NCBI RefSeq assembly: GCF_027627475.1 | Contig: NZ_CP115484.1 | Span: 1,177,501-1,241,500, forward strand | Direction: 5' to 3' | DNA: 64,000 nucleotides | From: Paenibacillus sp. SYP-B4298 | GTDB lineage: Bacteria; Bacillota; Bacilli; Paenibacillales; Paenibacillaceae | Shown here: piece by piece, positions 16,849-26,800 of the stretch | Position numbering within the stretch: position 1 is the first letter of the stretch | Layout of the letters: each line of letters begins with the position of its first letter | The notes under the pieces: generated by a model | The model's database searches: none | The model's input: the letters and a program-made list of their open reading frames with translations, nothing else | What the model was told of the DNA's origin: nothing | Program-made: the position numbers and the translations under genes

Positions 16849-18639
16849 ATGAATTATCAATCTTATTTCAAAAGCATCTCCATTAAAAATAAAATCTTCG
16901 CAACCATGATTATTATTGTTTTTGTGTTAATTACAGTGATTGCTTATTTTGCTAATACTATTTCTCAGAAAGCGATTATAGATAAAGCAGTGAATAATTC
17001 GTTACGGGAGCTAGTTCTCATTAATAATAATATTGCGACTTTGGTTACTTCTGTCGAGGATTACTCCAAAATGCTGGCGACGGATTATCGTCTACAGGAG
17101 GTTCTATACAATGATATGTCAATGAAAAAGCCGGAAGGCGGGCTTGAAAGTTTAATCACGAGTAAGAAAATATCGGAGATCATCAGCAACTTCGTGGAAC
17201 CCAATACGAAGGTTAAAGCCGCCAGTGTCTTATCTTCGCGGATGCAGTGGGCTGATGTCGGTTATGCGAATAATAACTACGCAACACATATATTCGGCTC
17301 TCAACCTGTAGCTATGGAACTTGCCAATAACAATAAACCGATCTGGACAGGACTGGTTCCCTTTAAGTTTCGGTATGATTCATCAGAAAGCAATGTCTTT
17401 GCAGTGTCCAAAGCGGTTGTGCATAAAGAATTGGGAAGCACGATTGGAATGGTCGCTCTCTATGTAAAAGAATCTGTGATTGCAGCGATTTATGAAAACA
17501 GTTTAAATTATCAAGGCGGTGAGTTCTATATCCTTGATGATTCGCAACGTATTATCTCATCTCGTAATAAGTCTCTCTTACATAAAGATTTTACAGATAA
17601 GACCTCGATCTCCCTCCCCAATCTGGATGAAGGTGAAATGAGTTTTATTCTCGGCAAGGAGGAGGAGAAGCTGCTCGTATCCACGCAGCGGTTTGAACCC
17701 CTGAATTGGACCATTATAAGTGTGATTCCACTTGAAGTCATAACGATGGAGAATAAGGAAATTTATCAGCTTATTATTCGTACAGGTATGCTGTGCCTCG
17801 TGTTTGCGCTGGGGATATCTTTTTTTCTGTCCCGTTCTATAACGAAACCGTTGCTCATCCTGGCCAGCACAATGAGGAAAATAAGAAACGGGCAGATGAA
17901 TGTTCGAAGCACTTACAAATCAACGGATGAAATTGGACATTTAAGTGATGGATTCAATAGTCTCATGGATCGCATCGAAGCGCTTGTTGCCAAAAATGCA
18001 GAAGAGGAAAGGACGAAGGGAGAAATTGAATTCAAGCTGCTTCAGTCTCAAGTCAAACCACATTTTTTATATAACACGGTTGAAACCATCATCTCGTTGA
18101 TTAAGCTTAATATGAAATCGGAAGCGATTGCAGCAGCAAAGTATATGGCGAATTTTTATAATATTTCATTGAGCCGAGGAAATGATGTGATCTCCATCCG
18201 GGAAGAAATGAAATTAACGGAAAGTTATCTGGAAATCCAGCAGCTTCGATATGTGGAGTATATGGACTATAAGATGGATATAGACGAAGACATTATGCGC
18301 TACGCAACCCCCAAGCTGATGCTTCAGCCGATTGTTGAGAACGCGATTTATCATGGACTAAAGCGGAAGAAGGAGAAGGGAAGCTTGCACATCGTTGGTT
18401 ACCAACAGAAGGGCCATATCATCATTGAAGTATTGGACAACGGTGTTGGGATGGACAAGCAGCAAATTGAGCAACTGTTGGAACCTACGGTGGAGGATAA
18501 AAGAAATGTAAGCTTCGGCGCTCGAAGTGTGAACCGTCGAATTAAAATGCTGTATGGCGACCGGTTTGGATTAGAAGTAGAAAGCGTCTTTGGTTCCTAT
18601 ACAAAAGTCATCATTCATCTTCCGCTCAAAGAGCTTTAG
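16849..18639 (+). CDS. YesM-type sensor histidine kinase
   Basis: 596 residues from ATG 16849 (GGAAGAGAGG 8 bp upstream; the in-frame TTG at 16798 overlaps the cre site). It has one membrane segment near 16-38, an extracellular sensor domain to about 290, a second segment, and HAMP (320-370). LLQSQVKPHFLYNT then carries the phosphorylated H near 404, with QPIVENAIYHGL (N box) and DNGVGM (G1) in the ATPase domain. These kinases sense sugars or binding-protein complexes and phosphorylate an AraC-type partner, which is the next gene 14 bp downstream. The nearby ABC transporter and beta-helix protein are likely targets. Confidence 0.93.
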   Translation: MNYQSYFKSISIKNKIFATMIIIVFVLITVIAYFANTISQKAIIDKAVNNSLRELVLINNNIATLVTSVEDYSKMLATDYRLQEVLYNDMSMKKPEGGLESLITSKKISEIISNFVEPNTKVKAASVLSSRMQWADVGYANNNYATHIFGSQPVAMELANNNKPIWTGLVPFKFRYDSSESNVFAVSKAVVHKELGSTIGMVALYVKESVIAAIYENSLNYQGGEFYILDDSQRIISSRNKSLLHKDFTDKTSISLPNLDEGEMSFILGKEEEKLLVSTQRFEPLNWTIISVIPLEVITMENKEIYQLIIRTGMLCLVFALGISFFLSRSITKPLLILASTMRKIRNGQMNVRSTYKSTDEIGHLSDGFNSLMDRIEALVAKNAEEERTKGEIEFKLLQSQVKPHFLYNTVETIISLIKLNMKSEAIAAAKYMANFYNISLSRGNDVISIREEMKLTESYLEIQQLRYVEYMDYKMDIDEDIMRYATPKLMLQPIVENAIYHGLKRKKEKGSLHIVGYQQKGHIIIEVLDNGVGMDKQQIEQLLEPTVEDKRNVSFGARSVNRRIKMLYGDRFGLEVESVFGSYTKVIIHLPLKEL

Positions 18640-18653
18640 AAAGGGGCCGTGTC

Positions 18654-20267
18654 ATGTATAAAGTGCTAATTGTTGATGATGAATATTACTTTAGACAAGC
18701 TATAAAAGTTTCATTGCCTTGGGAGGAATTGGATCTTCAACTGATAGGGGAAGCGAAGAATGGCGAGGATGCTCTTGAACAAATGAGAATTCTGCATCCA
18801 GATATCATCATGGTAGACATCAATATGCCGATCATGGACGGCTTAACATTCATTGCGGAGGCAAGGTCAGAAGGCTTCAACGCCAAATTTATTGTTCTTA
18901 CCGGCCATAGCGAATTTGCTTATGCGAAGCATGCGATTCAACTTGGCGTGCATAATTATGTGTTGAAACCTATTGACACAGAAGAAGTTCAAAACTCGTT
19001 ATGTGAAATGAAGAAATTGATCAAGGATGAGAGAAATGCAAAACTAGAGCTCGATGACTTGAAAAAGCAGGCAGTGGAGAAAGCATCGTTGCTGAGAACC
19101 CAGGTATTAAATGATTGGCTGCTTGGAAACATAGGGTCTGAGGATAAAGAAAACCGCTTGCTGAGGATGGGAATTGACATCGACTCAACGGATTATATGA
19201 CGGCGGTGATCGATATAGGGGCGGGTGATGGACACCCGTATTCCAGTGCGCAGGATAAAACCACCATCAGGAGTAACATTCCAACCCTTGTCGAACAGGC
19301 AGTGCATCATTCATTTTCGTATGAGGGTTTCTTTAATGAAAAAGGTCAATTTGTGCTCATTTTTGGTTCGAGAGACAACAATTTTGACGAAATTGAAGCG
19401 CTTTGTGAATCTATCCTCACCAAGATGGCGGCAAGCAACGAATTTACCTATACGATTGGGCTAGGAAATGGACATATAGGTTTTGAGGCAGTGTCTGCTT
19501 CATATAAGGAAGCGCTTTATGCACTGAAGCATCGATATCTTCTTGGTGGCAATCGTGTTATTTTATATTCCAAGGTGACTCAATCCGCAATGAAAGTCAG
19601 TTTGTATTCGATTAGTAAGCGAAGCCAATTTCTAATGAGTATGAGAACAGGAAATACCTCAGAGGTAGAGGAATGGCTGACCGAATTTTTTTACAATGCC
19701 CGTTTGAACAATGCCTCGTTAGAAATGCTCCTGGTTGCTGGCTTTGAAATCTTCTCCACATGCATGGAATTTTTGGAGGAAACATCTCAAGATATACATG
19801 AGATCGTCCAGAGTCAATCTGAGCCCGATTTGTTTGGGCTCATCGAACGAATGAATTCCTTCAATGAATTTGAAGATTGGATACGTGGTCTGATCCGAAA
19901 GATTATGGTTCATGTTCATGTGAAGAAGTCCAGTCGATCTGCAATCATTGTAGAGGAAGTCAAGTCATTTATTAAGGTGAACTATGTAAATGAAGCATTG
20001 AAAATTGAAGACATTGCCAGAGGTGTTCATATGAATTACAACCATCTATGCTATGTGTTTAAGAAGGAGACCTCAACCACAATTAATGATTTTTTAACCC
20101 AAATCAGAATGCAAAAGGCGAAGGAACTCTTTGACCAGGGCTGCCTCGTCGTTCAGGACGTTGCGAGCAGGGTCGGGTATTCAGATGCGAATTATTTTGG
20201 GAAATGCTTCAAAAAGTATTCAGGAATTACGCCTAGTAAATATATAAGCAACATCAGCAATGGATAG
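18654..20267 (+). CDS. YesN-type response regulator with AraC DNA-binding domain
   Basis: 537 residues. The receiver domain (1-120) has DDE at 8-10, phosphoacceptor D54 in IIMVDINMPIMDG, and K in YVLKPID. A middle region of about 300 residues resembles the YesN linker. The C-terminal 105 residues carry two AraC helix-turn-helix motifs (IEDIARGVHMNYNHLCYVFK and VASRVGYSDANYFGKCFKKY). AAAGGGG precedes the ATG. It is co-transcribed with the kinase and probably activates the SBP/permease operon that starts at 20501. Confidence 0.93.
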   Translation: MYKVLIVDDEYYFRQAIKVSLPWEELDLQLIGEAKNGEDALEQMRILHPDIIMVDINMPIMDGLTFIAEARSEGFNAKFIVLTGHSEFAYAKHAIQLGVHNYVLKPIDTEEVQNSLCEMKKLIKDERNAKLELDDLKKQAVEKASLLRTQVLNDWLLGNIGSEDKENRLLRMGIDIDSTDYMTAVIDIGAGDGHPYSSAQDKTTIRSNIPTLVEQAVHHSFSYEGFFNEKGQFVLIFGSRDNNFDEIEALCESILTKMAASNEFTYTIGLGNGHIGFEAVSASYKEALYALKHRYLLGGNRVILYSKVTQSAMKVSLYSISKRSQFLMSMRTGNTSEVEEWLTEFFYNARLNNASLEMLLVAGFEIFSTCMEFLEETSQDIHEIVQSQSEPDLFGLIERMNSFNEFEDWIRGLIRKIMVHVHVKKSSRSAIIVEEVKSFIKVNYVNEALKIEDIARGVHMNYNHLCYVFKKETSTTINDFLTQIRMQKAKELFDQGCLVVQDVASRVGYSDANYFGKCFKKYSGITPSKYISNISNG

Positions 20268-20286
20268 GGATCATAGAAAATATATC

Positions 20287-20328
20287 GCCGTCTGTTAGGT
20301 GGTCGAACCAGATCCTCTGACAGACGGC
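20287..20328 (+). terminator. Hairpin after the two-component system
   Basis: GCCGTCTGTTAGG pairs with CCTCTGACAGACGGC with one bulge. No T-run follows, so termination may be partial. Confidence 0.5.
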
Positions 20329-20445
20329 TACGGCTGATACATAATGACCAGCAGTTGATGGCGTAAGTTGCCAACAATATTCCTCCCCGACCTAGAATCG
20401 TCTCTGTTCAAGGCTAGGTCTGCTCGTTAAAATAAAACTTGTAAA

Positions 20446-20459
20446 TGAAAACGCTTTCT
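20446..20459 (+). promoter_or_regulatory. cre site upstream of the sugar-uptake operon
   Basis: TGAAAACGCTTTCT is nearly a perfect CcpA operator and lies 41 bp before the TTG start of the binding-protein gene. This indicates carbon catabolite repression of the transporter. Confidence 0.7.
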
Positions 20460-20500
20460 CGGGTTGGTAATCACCCTACAAAAAACAGGAGGTCAGAATA

Positions 20501-21850
20501 TTGAAACCAAATACCAGAATTCTTTTACCTGCTTTGCTTGCGTGCACCGTGATGGCTGCAACAGCTTGTTCGTCTACCAACACGCCTGCGCCCTCCCCGA
20601 CGCCTTCCTCGACTACTTCAGAGCAGAGCAATGGCGGGAAAACGAAAGAGGAAAAAATCAAACTTCGTGTCATGACCATTACGACGGATGAAAACCGCAA
20701 TAACATCATGGAGAAGTTTATTAAACCCAACATTTCAAAGGAGTTTCCTAACCTGGAAGTTGAATTCGAGCCAGGCGGTGGCGGCGAGGATATGGCCAAC
20801 AAGGTTAAAACCTATAATGCCTCCGGGGATATGCCGGATGTATTCTGGAATGATGCCGGTTTCTTTACTTCTTTGAATCAAGCAGGCAATATTATGGATT
20901 TAACCCCCTATATTACAAAAGACGGTTTTTTGAACAAATACAAAGTTCCTGAGGCACTAAAGCACTTTGATGGAAAGATTTACAGCTTGTCCTCAGGGGC
21001 TGATACGTATTTCACACCGGTTATTTTCTATCACAAGGACCTCTTCGAAAAAGCGGGAGCGAAAGTACCGCAAACCTTCGATGAGCTGATTGAGGTATCC
21101 AAGAAACTAAAGGATAGTGGCGTTGTTCCGGTAGCGACTCCAGGCAAAGACGGTTGGGCACCTAAATTATTTATGCTTCAGCAAATGGTTCAAATCGGAA
21201 ACCCGCAGGCGATGAACAGCCTGGTCCTCAACAAGACGGATTTCAATGATCCATCCGTCATTGCAGGGGTAGAACGAATTGAACGATTGGCTAAGGAAGG
21301 TGTCTTTGCAGAAGGTATCGCCAATCTGGATTATGGTCCGGCGATGGAAATGTTTACCTCGAAGCGGTCAGCCATGCTGTGGATGTTCACTTGGGAATTG
21401 CCGAATCTGGCGAAAATCGATAGCGTCGATTTCTTCCCATTCCCAAGCGCAGGCCCTGATTATGATCAGAACAAAGTCGTCCAATTCTGGGGTTCCCCAT
21501 TGAATGGATATGCCGTTAGCGCAAAAACAGCACATCCTGATGAGGCTGTGAAATTGGCAGAGTTCCTGGCTATGCAGGATGCTTTGTACTTTGAATCTGT
21601 CGGTTCTGCGATCGCGTTGGAGACAGGCAATCCTGCATCGGATCTGGAACCGTTAATGGAGAAGTTTTTGACTTGGTACAATGGCGCTGAAGTGATGATT
21701 CCTTCATTAGCGCTGAACTCAGTAGATGCACGGATGTCTTCAGAGCTGTCGACACAGGGTGCCAGACTTTTGACGGGCGAATATTCGGCAGCCGATTTTA
21801 TTAAAGTCATCAGCAAGGAGTGGCAAGATAATACGTGGTTCAATAATTAA
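20501..21850 (+). CDS. Sugar ABC transporter substrate-binding lipoprotein
   Basis: 449 residues. The TTG start is fixed by AGGAGGT 8 bp upstream. The signal peptide ends in a lipobox-like AATAC, so C23 should be lipidated. A Ser/Thr/Pro tether follows, then a family-1-type extracellular binding protein fold (GDMPDVFWND, IYSLSSGADTYFTPVIFYHK, AMLWMFTWELP). The two permease genes follow. No ATPase gene is in the operon, as is usual for such systems served by a shared MsmX-type ATPase. The substrate is probably an oligosaccharide made by the secreted beta-helix protein downstream; this is inferred from position. Confidence 0.92.
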   Translation: MKPNTRILLPALLACTVMAATACSSTNTPAPSPTPSSTTSEQSNGGKTKEEKIKLRVMTITTDENRNNIMEKFIKPNISKEFPNLEVEFEPGGGGEDMANKVKTYNASGDMPDVFWNDAGFFTSLNQAGNIMDLTPYITKDGFLNKYKVPEALKHFDGKIYSLSSGADTYFTPVIFYHKDLFEKAGAKVPQTFDELIEVSKKLKDSGVVPVATPGKDGWAPKLFMLQQMVQIGNPQAMNSLVLNKTDFNDPSVIAGVERIERLAKEGVFAEGIANLDYGPAMEMFTSKRSAMLWMFTWELPNLAKIDSVDFFPFPSAGPDYDQNKVVQFWGSPLNGYAVSAKTAHPDEAVKLAEFLAMQDALYFESVGSAIALETGNPASDLEPLMEKFLTWYNGAEVMIPSLALNSVDARMSSELSTQGARLLTGEYSAADFIKVISKEWQDNTWFNN

Positions 21851-21879
21851 TGGCTCAACATGGAATAGAGAAAAGGCAC

Positions 21880-21903
21880 CCCGCTGGACTCCAGTCTGGC
21901 GGG
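21880..21903 (+). terminator. Intercistronic hairpin after the binding-protein gene
   Basis: CCCGC-TGGACT pairs with AGTCTG-GCGGG in the 91-bp gap between the binding-protein and permease genes. No T-run follows. Such stem-loops commonly stabilise the binding-protein mRNA and lower permease expression. Confidence 0.55.
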
Positions 21904-21941
21904 TTCATGCCTGCGATATAACTATGGACGGTGGAGAGTGA

Positions 21942-22829
21942 ATGATGAACAAGTATTTTAGCACGAAGATGTCGATAACAGTTTTTGCTGCTCCCGCTTT
22001 AGTGCTTTTTACCCTTTTCTGTGTCTATCCCTTGCTGCCTCAATTATGGATGAGCTTTCATAATCATAACGGTTTTAAGAATTTGGGATTCGTTGGACTG
22101 GATAATTACTGGAGTGTCATCCAGCAATCCTCATTCTGGGTCGCTCACAAGAATACGTATTTAGTTGTTGGTATGTCAATTTTGATCGGTTTGCCGCTTT
22201 CCATGATATTGGCACTTTTTATTGATGCCCAGACACCGAAGCTGCGGAGGTTTTTCAAGACAGCTGCAATGTTCCCCGCGATCCTGTCCGTCATCGTCAT
22301 TTCCCAGATCTGGGTGGCCTTCTACGAACCAAGCTGGGGCTTGTTCAACACGATTTTAAGATCTGTGGGACTGGACAGTCTGACCCGTTCCTGGCTCACC
22401 AACTCGAACACGGTCATGGTCAGTATCGGCTTGACATTCCTTTGGCAATATATCGGCTTGAACGCGATCTTATTATATACGGGGATCAAAACCATTCCCA
22501 AAAATTATTATGAGGCTGCCTTGATTGATGGCGCTAATTTCTTTCAAGTCAGCACGCGCATTACGATTCCATTGCTGCAAGATGTGATTAAATATGTTCT
22601 CATCCTCTCGACTTTAGGCTCTATGGCTTTCTACGCTCATGTCCGAGTCATGACAGCCGGCGGCCCGGGCGATTTATCAAGAACCGTGATCTATCAAATG
22701 TACTACACGGCCTTCGATACCTCTCAATTTGGTAAGGGAACAGCCATTGCCGTCATTTTTGTCCTGCAATGTCTCCTGATTTCCTTCCTTATTCAGCGCT
22801 TCGTCGCCAGAGAAAAAGTAGAGTTTTAG
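21942..22829 (+). CDS. Sugar ABC transporter permease, MalF/UgpA type
   Basis: 295 residues with six predicted membrane segments. The EAA loop reads YEAALIDGANFFQVSTRITI, which contacts the ATPase. The N-terminus has the usual PALVLFTLFCVYPLLPQLWMS. GTGGAGAGTGA precedes two adjacent ATG codons (21942, 21945). Its stop overlaps the ribosome site of the next permease, so the two are translated together. Confidence 0.94.
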   Translation: MMNKYFSTKMSITVFAAPALVLFTLFCVYPLLPQLWMSFHNHNGFKNLGFVGLDNYWSVIQQSSFWVAHKNTYLVVGMSILIGLPLSMILALFIDAQTPKLRRFFKTAAMFPAILSVIVISQIWVAFYEPSWGLFNTILRSVGLDSLTRSWLTNSNTVMVSIGLTFLWQYIGLNAILLYTGIKTIPKNYYEAALIDGANFFQVSTRITIPLLQDVIKYVLILSTLGSMAFYAHVRVMTAGGPGDLSRTVIYQMYYTAFDTSQFGKGTAIAVIFVLQCLLISFLIQRFVAREKVEF

Positions 22830-22842
22830 GAGGCATGGGACA

Positions 22843-23655
22843 TTGAAGTATTTATTTCGCGTCTTTTGGATTGTTATCGGTTGCTCCTTTCTGTTCCCGT
22901 TGTACTGGATGATCACAACGTCGTTGAAGTCCAGGTCGGAAGCTTATGAGAATCAGTTCGGCTTGCCACAGTCCTGGGAATGGCAGAACTACAGCGATGT
23001 TTTATCAAAATATGATTTTCTGCTGTACTTTAAGAACAGCTTCATTTATACGGGCGGAACCATCGTGATTACGCTGTTGGCGGGGACGATGCTCGCTTAT
23101 TGCTTGAGCCGTATGGTGTGGAAGTGGAATGGCATGGCTCTATTCTATATCTCTCTAGGACTGATTGTTCCGATTGAGGTCGTTGTCATTCCGTTGTTTC
23201 AGTTGGTTAAATCGTTGAACATCAATGACACGTATTTTGCTCTTATCTTGCCTTATACCGGCTTCTCTCTGGCGGCCTGTGTACTTATGCTCTATGCCTT
23301 CCTTCGTTCCCTGCCCAAGGAGCTGGAAGAGGCGGCCTGTATCGATGGTACTAATGTGTACCAAGCGTTCTTTCGAATTATCCTGCCGATTGTCATGCCG
23401 GCGCTCATGACGCAGACCGTCCTGATCTTCATGCGGGTATGGAACGAATTCCCGTTAGCCTTCATTCTTGGAGCAAGGGATCAATTTCGACCACTCACAG
23501 TAGGCTTGCACAGCTTTTTTGTCAGTGTTGGCGTGTCCCACTGGGGTCTGATCGGAGCAGCGATGCTGATGACAAGCTTGCCTACGATGATCATCTATAT
23601 GATCGGCAATGAGAAGATCGAGAATGCCTTAACCGCTGGTGCAATCCTAAAATAA
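22843..23655 (+). CDS. Sugar ABC transporter permease, MalG/UgpE type
   Basis: 270 residues, six membrane segments. The TTG start at 22843 lies 9 bp after AGGAGG (22828-22833), which overlaps the previous stop. The EAA loop reads EEAACIDGTNVYQAFFRIIL. It completes the heterodimeric channel with the upstream permease. Confidence 0.94.
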   Translation: MKYLFRVFWIVIGCSFLFPLYWMITTSLKSRSEAYENQFGLPQSWEWQNYSDVLSKYDFLLYFKNSFIYTGGTIVITLLAGTMLAYCLSRMVWKWNGMALFYISLGLIVPIEVVVIPLFQLVKSLNINDTYFALILPYTGFSLAACVLMLYAFLRSLPKELEEAACIDGTNVYQAFFRIILPIVMPALMTQTVLIFMRVWNEFPLAFILGARDQFRPLTVGLHSFFVSVGVSHWGLIGAAMLMTSLPTMIIYMIGNEKIENALTAGAILK

Positions 23656-23702
23656 CGTCGAATATCATTCGATTGTGAGGGGGGTGATTGAGAATGTAGA
23701 AA

Positions 23703-23740
23703 ATAACGCGATGATGAAAGCGTTTTATACATCGCGTTAT
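23703..23740. promoter_or_regulatory. cre-like site centred in a perfect 11-bp inverted repeat
   Basis: The arms ATAACGCGATG (23703-23713) and CATCGCGTTAT (23730-23740) are perfect complements. The 16-bp centre is exactly TGAAAGCGTTTTAT (23715-23728) with one A on each side. The structure lies 67 bp before the GTG start of the beta-helix gene, so it probably regulates that gene. Confidence 0.7.
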
Positions 23741-23806
23741 AGATTTATACCGCTTGGGCGGCAATCAGTGTAGAAGTTCACTTAGATCCGGGGAGGTTTT
23801 TAGAAC

Positions 23807-26800
23807 GTGAGAAAAAAGGCATTCATTTGGATAATGACTTTGAGCATGATAGTTTCTATGCTACCCTTTTCATCATCGGCTGTTACGGCTGACAGCGTGA
23901 CAAGTGTGACAAGTAAAACGATCTATGTTGCTACAAATGGCAATGATAACACAGGTGACGGAACACAAGACAAGCCGTACAAAACGGTTGCCAAGGCGAA
24001 AGAAGTCGTAAAGACGCTGCCTAAGACCGGCGGTGATATCGTCGTTCAAATTGCGGATGGATTTTATTCGCTGGATGAAACGCTGGTTTTTAACAAGGAT
24101 GACTCCGGAAGTGCAAGCAGCACGGTTCGCTATGAGGCGGCACCAGGTGCAAAGCCTGTCATTAGCGCTGGTGAAATGCTGGAAAAAGGGGTATGGACAG
24201 AAGCGGTTGGTCTGACCCAGACGGGTGGCTTAAAGGCCTATAAAACGACCCTTAAACGGAACGATAAGCTGCGCGCCATCTATGTAAATGATAAAATCGC
24301 CAACATGACGCTGAGCTCGCCGATCGTTTCGGCCAACAGAACAGTCAACGGCACCCCCACAGTCAGCTTTACCGCTGCCGATAACGATTGGGCGTGGCGG
24401 GACGGCAACAATATCCGGGCGGGGATCGTATTCGATGCCAGCGTAGGTCTGAAGACGGGAACGAAAAATCCTCAAAACATCGAAGCCGAAAGCGTAGGCG
24501 GCTCCACTGCCAGATGGGCCAGGCCTTTTGTCACCTTCGCGTCGATCGAACCAGCGCCGGCTGCCAGCAACAAGCCTGATGGCGTCATGCTTCGGTTCCA
24601 GATGCCGTATGGAGCGATTTCACAGTCTCTGAGCAATAACACGCAATACAATCCAGGTAACAATCAAGTCATTCGTAATGCTTTCGAGTTCTTCAACAAA
24701 CGCGGAGATTTCTATTTTGACCAGGCGGAGAGCACGCTGTATTACATCCCGCTTGAAGGCGAGGATATTAATAAAGCCGACGTGGTCATTCCAAAGCTGG
24801 AGACGGTTCTGGACATCAGAGGCATTCCTGTAGGCGATCGGTTGAATCCTATTGCAGGCTCGGATGATGGACGTGTCAAACACATCACGTTCAAGGGGCT
24901 GAAGTTTGCTCATACCGACTACAAACTGTTTGAACTGACGGGAACCTATACACTTAGCGACGGTTCTGGCAAAGTAACGACTACCTCCCGCGGCTACGCG
25001 TCCGTTCAGGGCTCGATCGTGAACACGGTTTACTTTCCTAGCAGCATCAATTGGCATGAGACGTTCTACCGCGGGTATGACATCCCTCCGGCTGCGATCA
25101 TGATCAACGCAGCGAGGAATATCAAAGTGCTGAATGGCGAGATCATGCTGACCGGATTTAATGGCATCCATGTGGAGAACGATGTCAAGGATATCGAGGT
25201 CACAGGCAACTATATCGCAGATACGCTTGCTTCAGGCATTGTCATCGGACATCCGCACCATATCTATGAAAACGATGTGCCGATTAAGCATGAATCCAGC
25301 GTTCAGGTCTCTGGCACGCCAATCAGAAGCTGGGCTGGAGTGGATAAGGAAAAGTTCAAGGCGGGTACGGAAGCCGTGCCGGAGAATATTTATATCACGA
25401 ATAACTTTTTCTTCAGAAACTGCTACGGATTCCCGGGGGCCAATACATTAGCCTCTTTCTACACAACGAATATGCAGGTTCTGCACAATTACTTTTATGA
25501 CTCTACTTACGGCGCCTTGAGCATCGGCTGGGGCTGGGACGAGTACGATGGATTCGGCTTTACCGCCCAAGGCACCAACAAGACGGGCGGCCCTTACCAT
25601 GGTACGCATGAAACGAGTGTTGCGAGGTCTCCAGAGATCAGTACGACTTCCAGGAATAACAAAATCAACTATAACCGGGTAGAGGAAATTTGTACGATCG
25701 TTAACGACTCCGGAGCCATTTACTCTCTGGGACGGCAGGGAGATCCGGGTACGTTGCCGGGTGGAGGGACATGGGACACCGTCAGCACGTTGACCAACAA
25801 CCCTGTCACCGACAAGACTAGCAACTGGCATTCTGATAACTGGACGAATTACACCGAGATGAACTACAACTTCCTTGACCCGAATCCAACTGGAAAACCG
25901 ACGACCTCCAACAACTGGACGAACGGGTTCCATCCCGACGAAGGCAGTACGTTCATTAAGATGATCGGCAACGTTGTACAGTCCAAGCTCTCCCACGCCC
26001 CTGGACAGAGCCGACTGTTCGAATTCAACAACTGGAAGCGCAAAAGCGACATGATTGCCATCGAAGGTTATGTGGACGGAGATAACAACCAGAATGGCGG
26101 CCCTAGGATTACTTATGACAACTACAAAAGCGAAGCACGCATCTGGCCGGTTAAGGGCAACGAGATCGTTTTGAATTCGGGTCTTACCGACGAATACACG
26201 CATATGATCCCAAGGAGTCTCATTGCCGATACCGAATTTGAGCTGGCTTCCAACGTTATCGTGGGTGTAGGCGGTGAAAAGGTGAGCCGCAGAGGTCTGC
26301 TCAAAGCGGAAGACACCGTCTGGCTTGCGCCCGCGAACACGACTGTCTTTGAAGAAGGCCCTACGATGACAAAAGCAGCCGGCAACGCGAAGAGCATCAA
26401 CACGCCAGCTGCCGCGGGACAATACAAATTGTATATCGTCTATGGAGACGGCAGAGCAACCGCCACTTCCAAGTATACGGCTTATGTCGATGCGAGCGAG
26501 TCCACAGCCAATGTGGAAAATGGGAAAAGCTACGAGGTTTCAGCAGTACGGCCGCTGAAACTGACTTTGAGTAATGACTACATCTTTACGCTTAACGGCA
26601 CGCCTGTGGCGGATGGGCACGAAATCAATACCGCAGGAAGCTGGACCTTGGTAGGCAGCACTTCGACGCCTGCAATAACCATCCAATTCAGCACTACAGT
26701 ATCGGTGGCAAACAAGCTGCTCACGTCTGATGTGACAGTAGTTCCTGGCGGGACAGTCAGGTTCAAGCATGATTTGGACGACGCAACCCAAAAAATATGG

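Noticed and set aside
25448-26422. 324-codon minus-strand frame opposite the beta-helix gene
   Set aside because: No start signal, no recognisable domain, and fully antisense to a continuous secreted protein.
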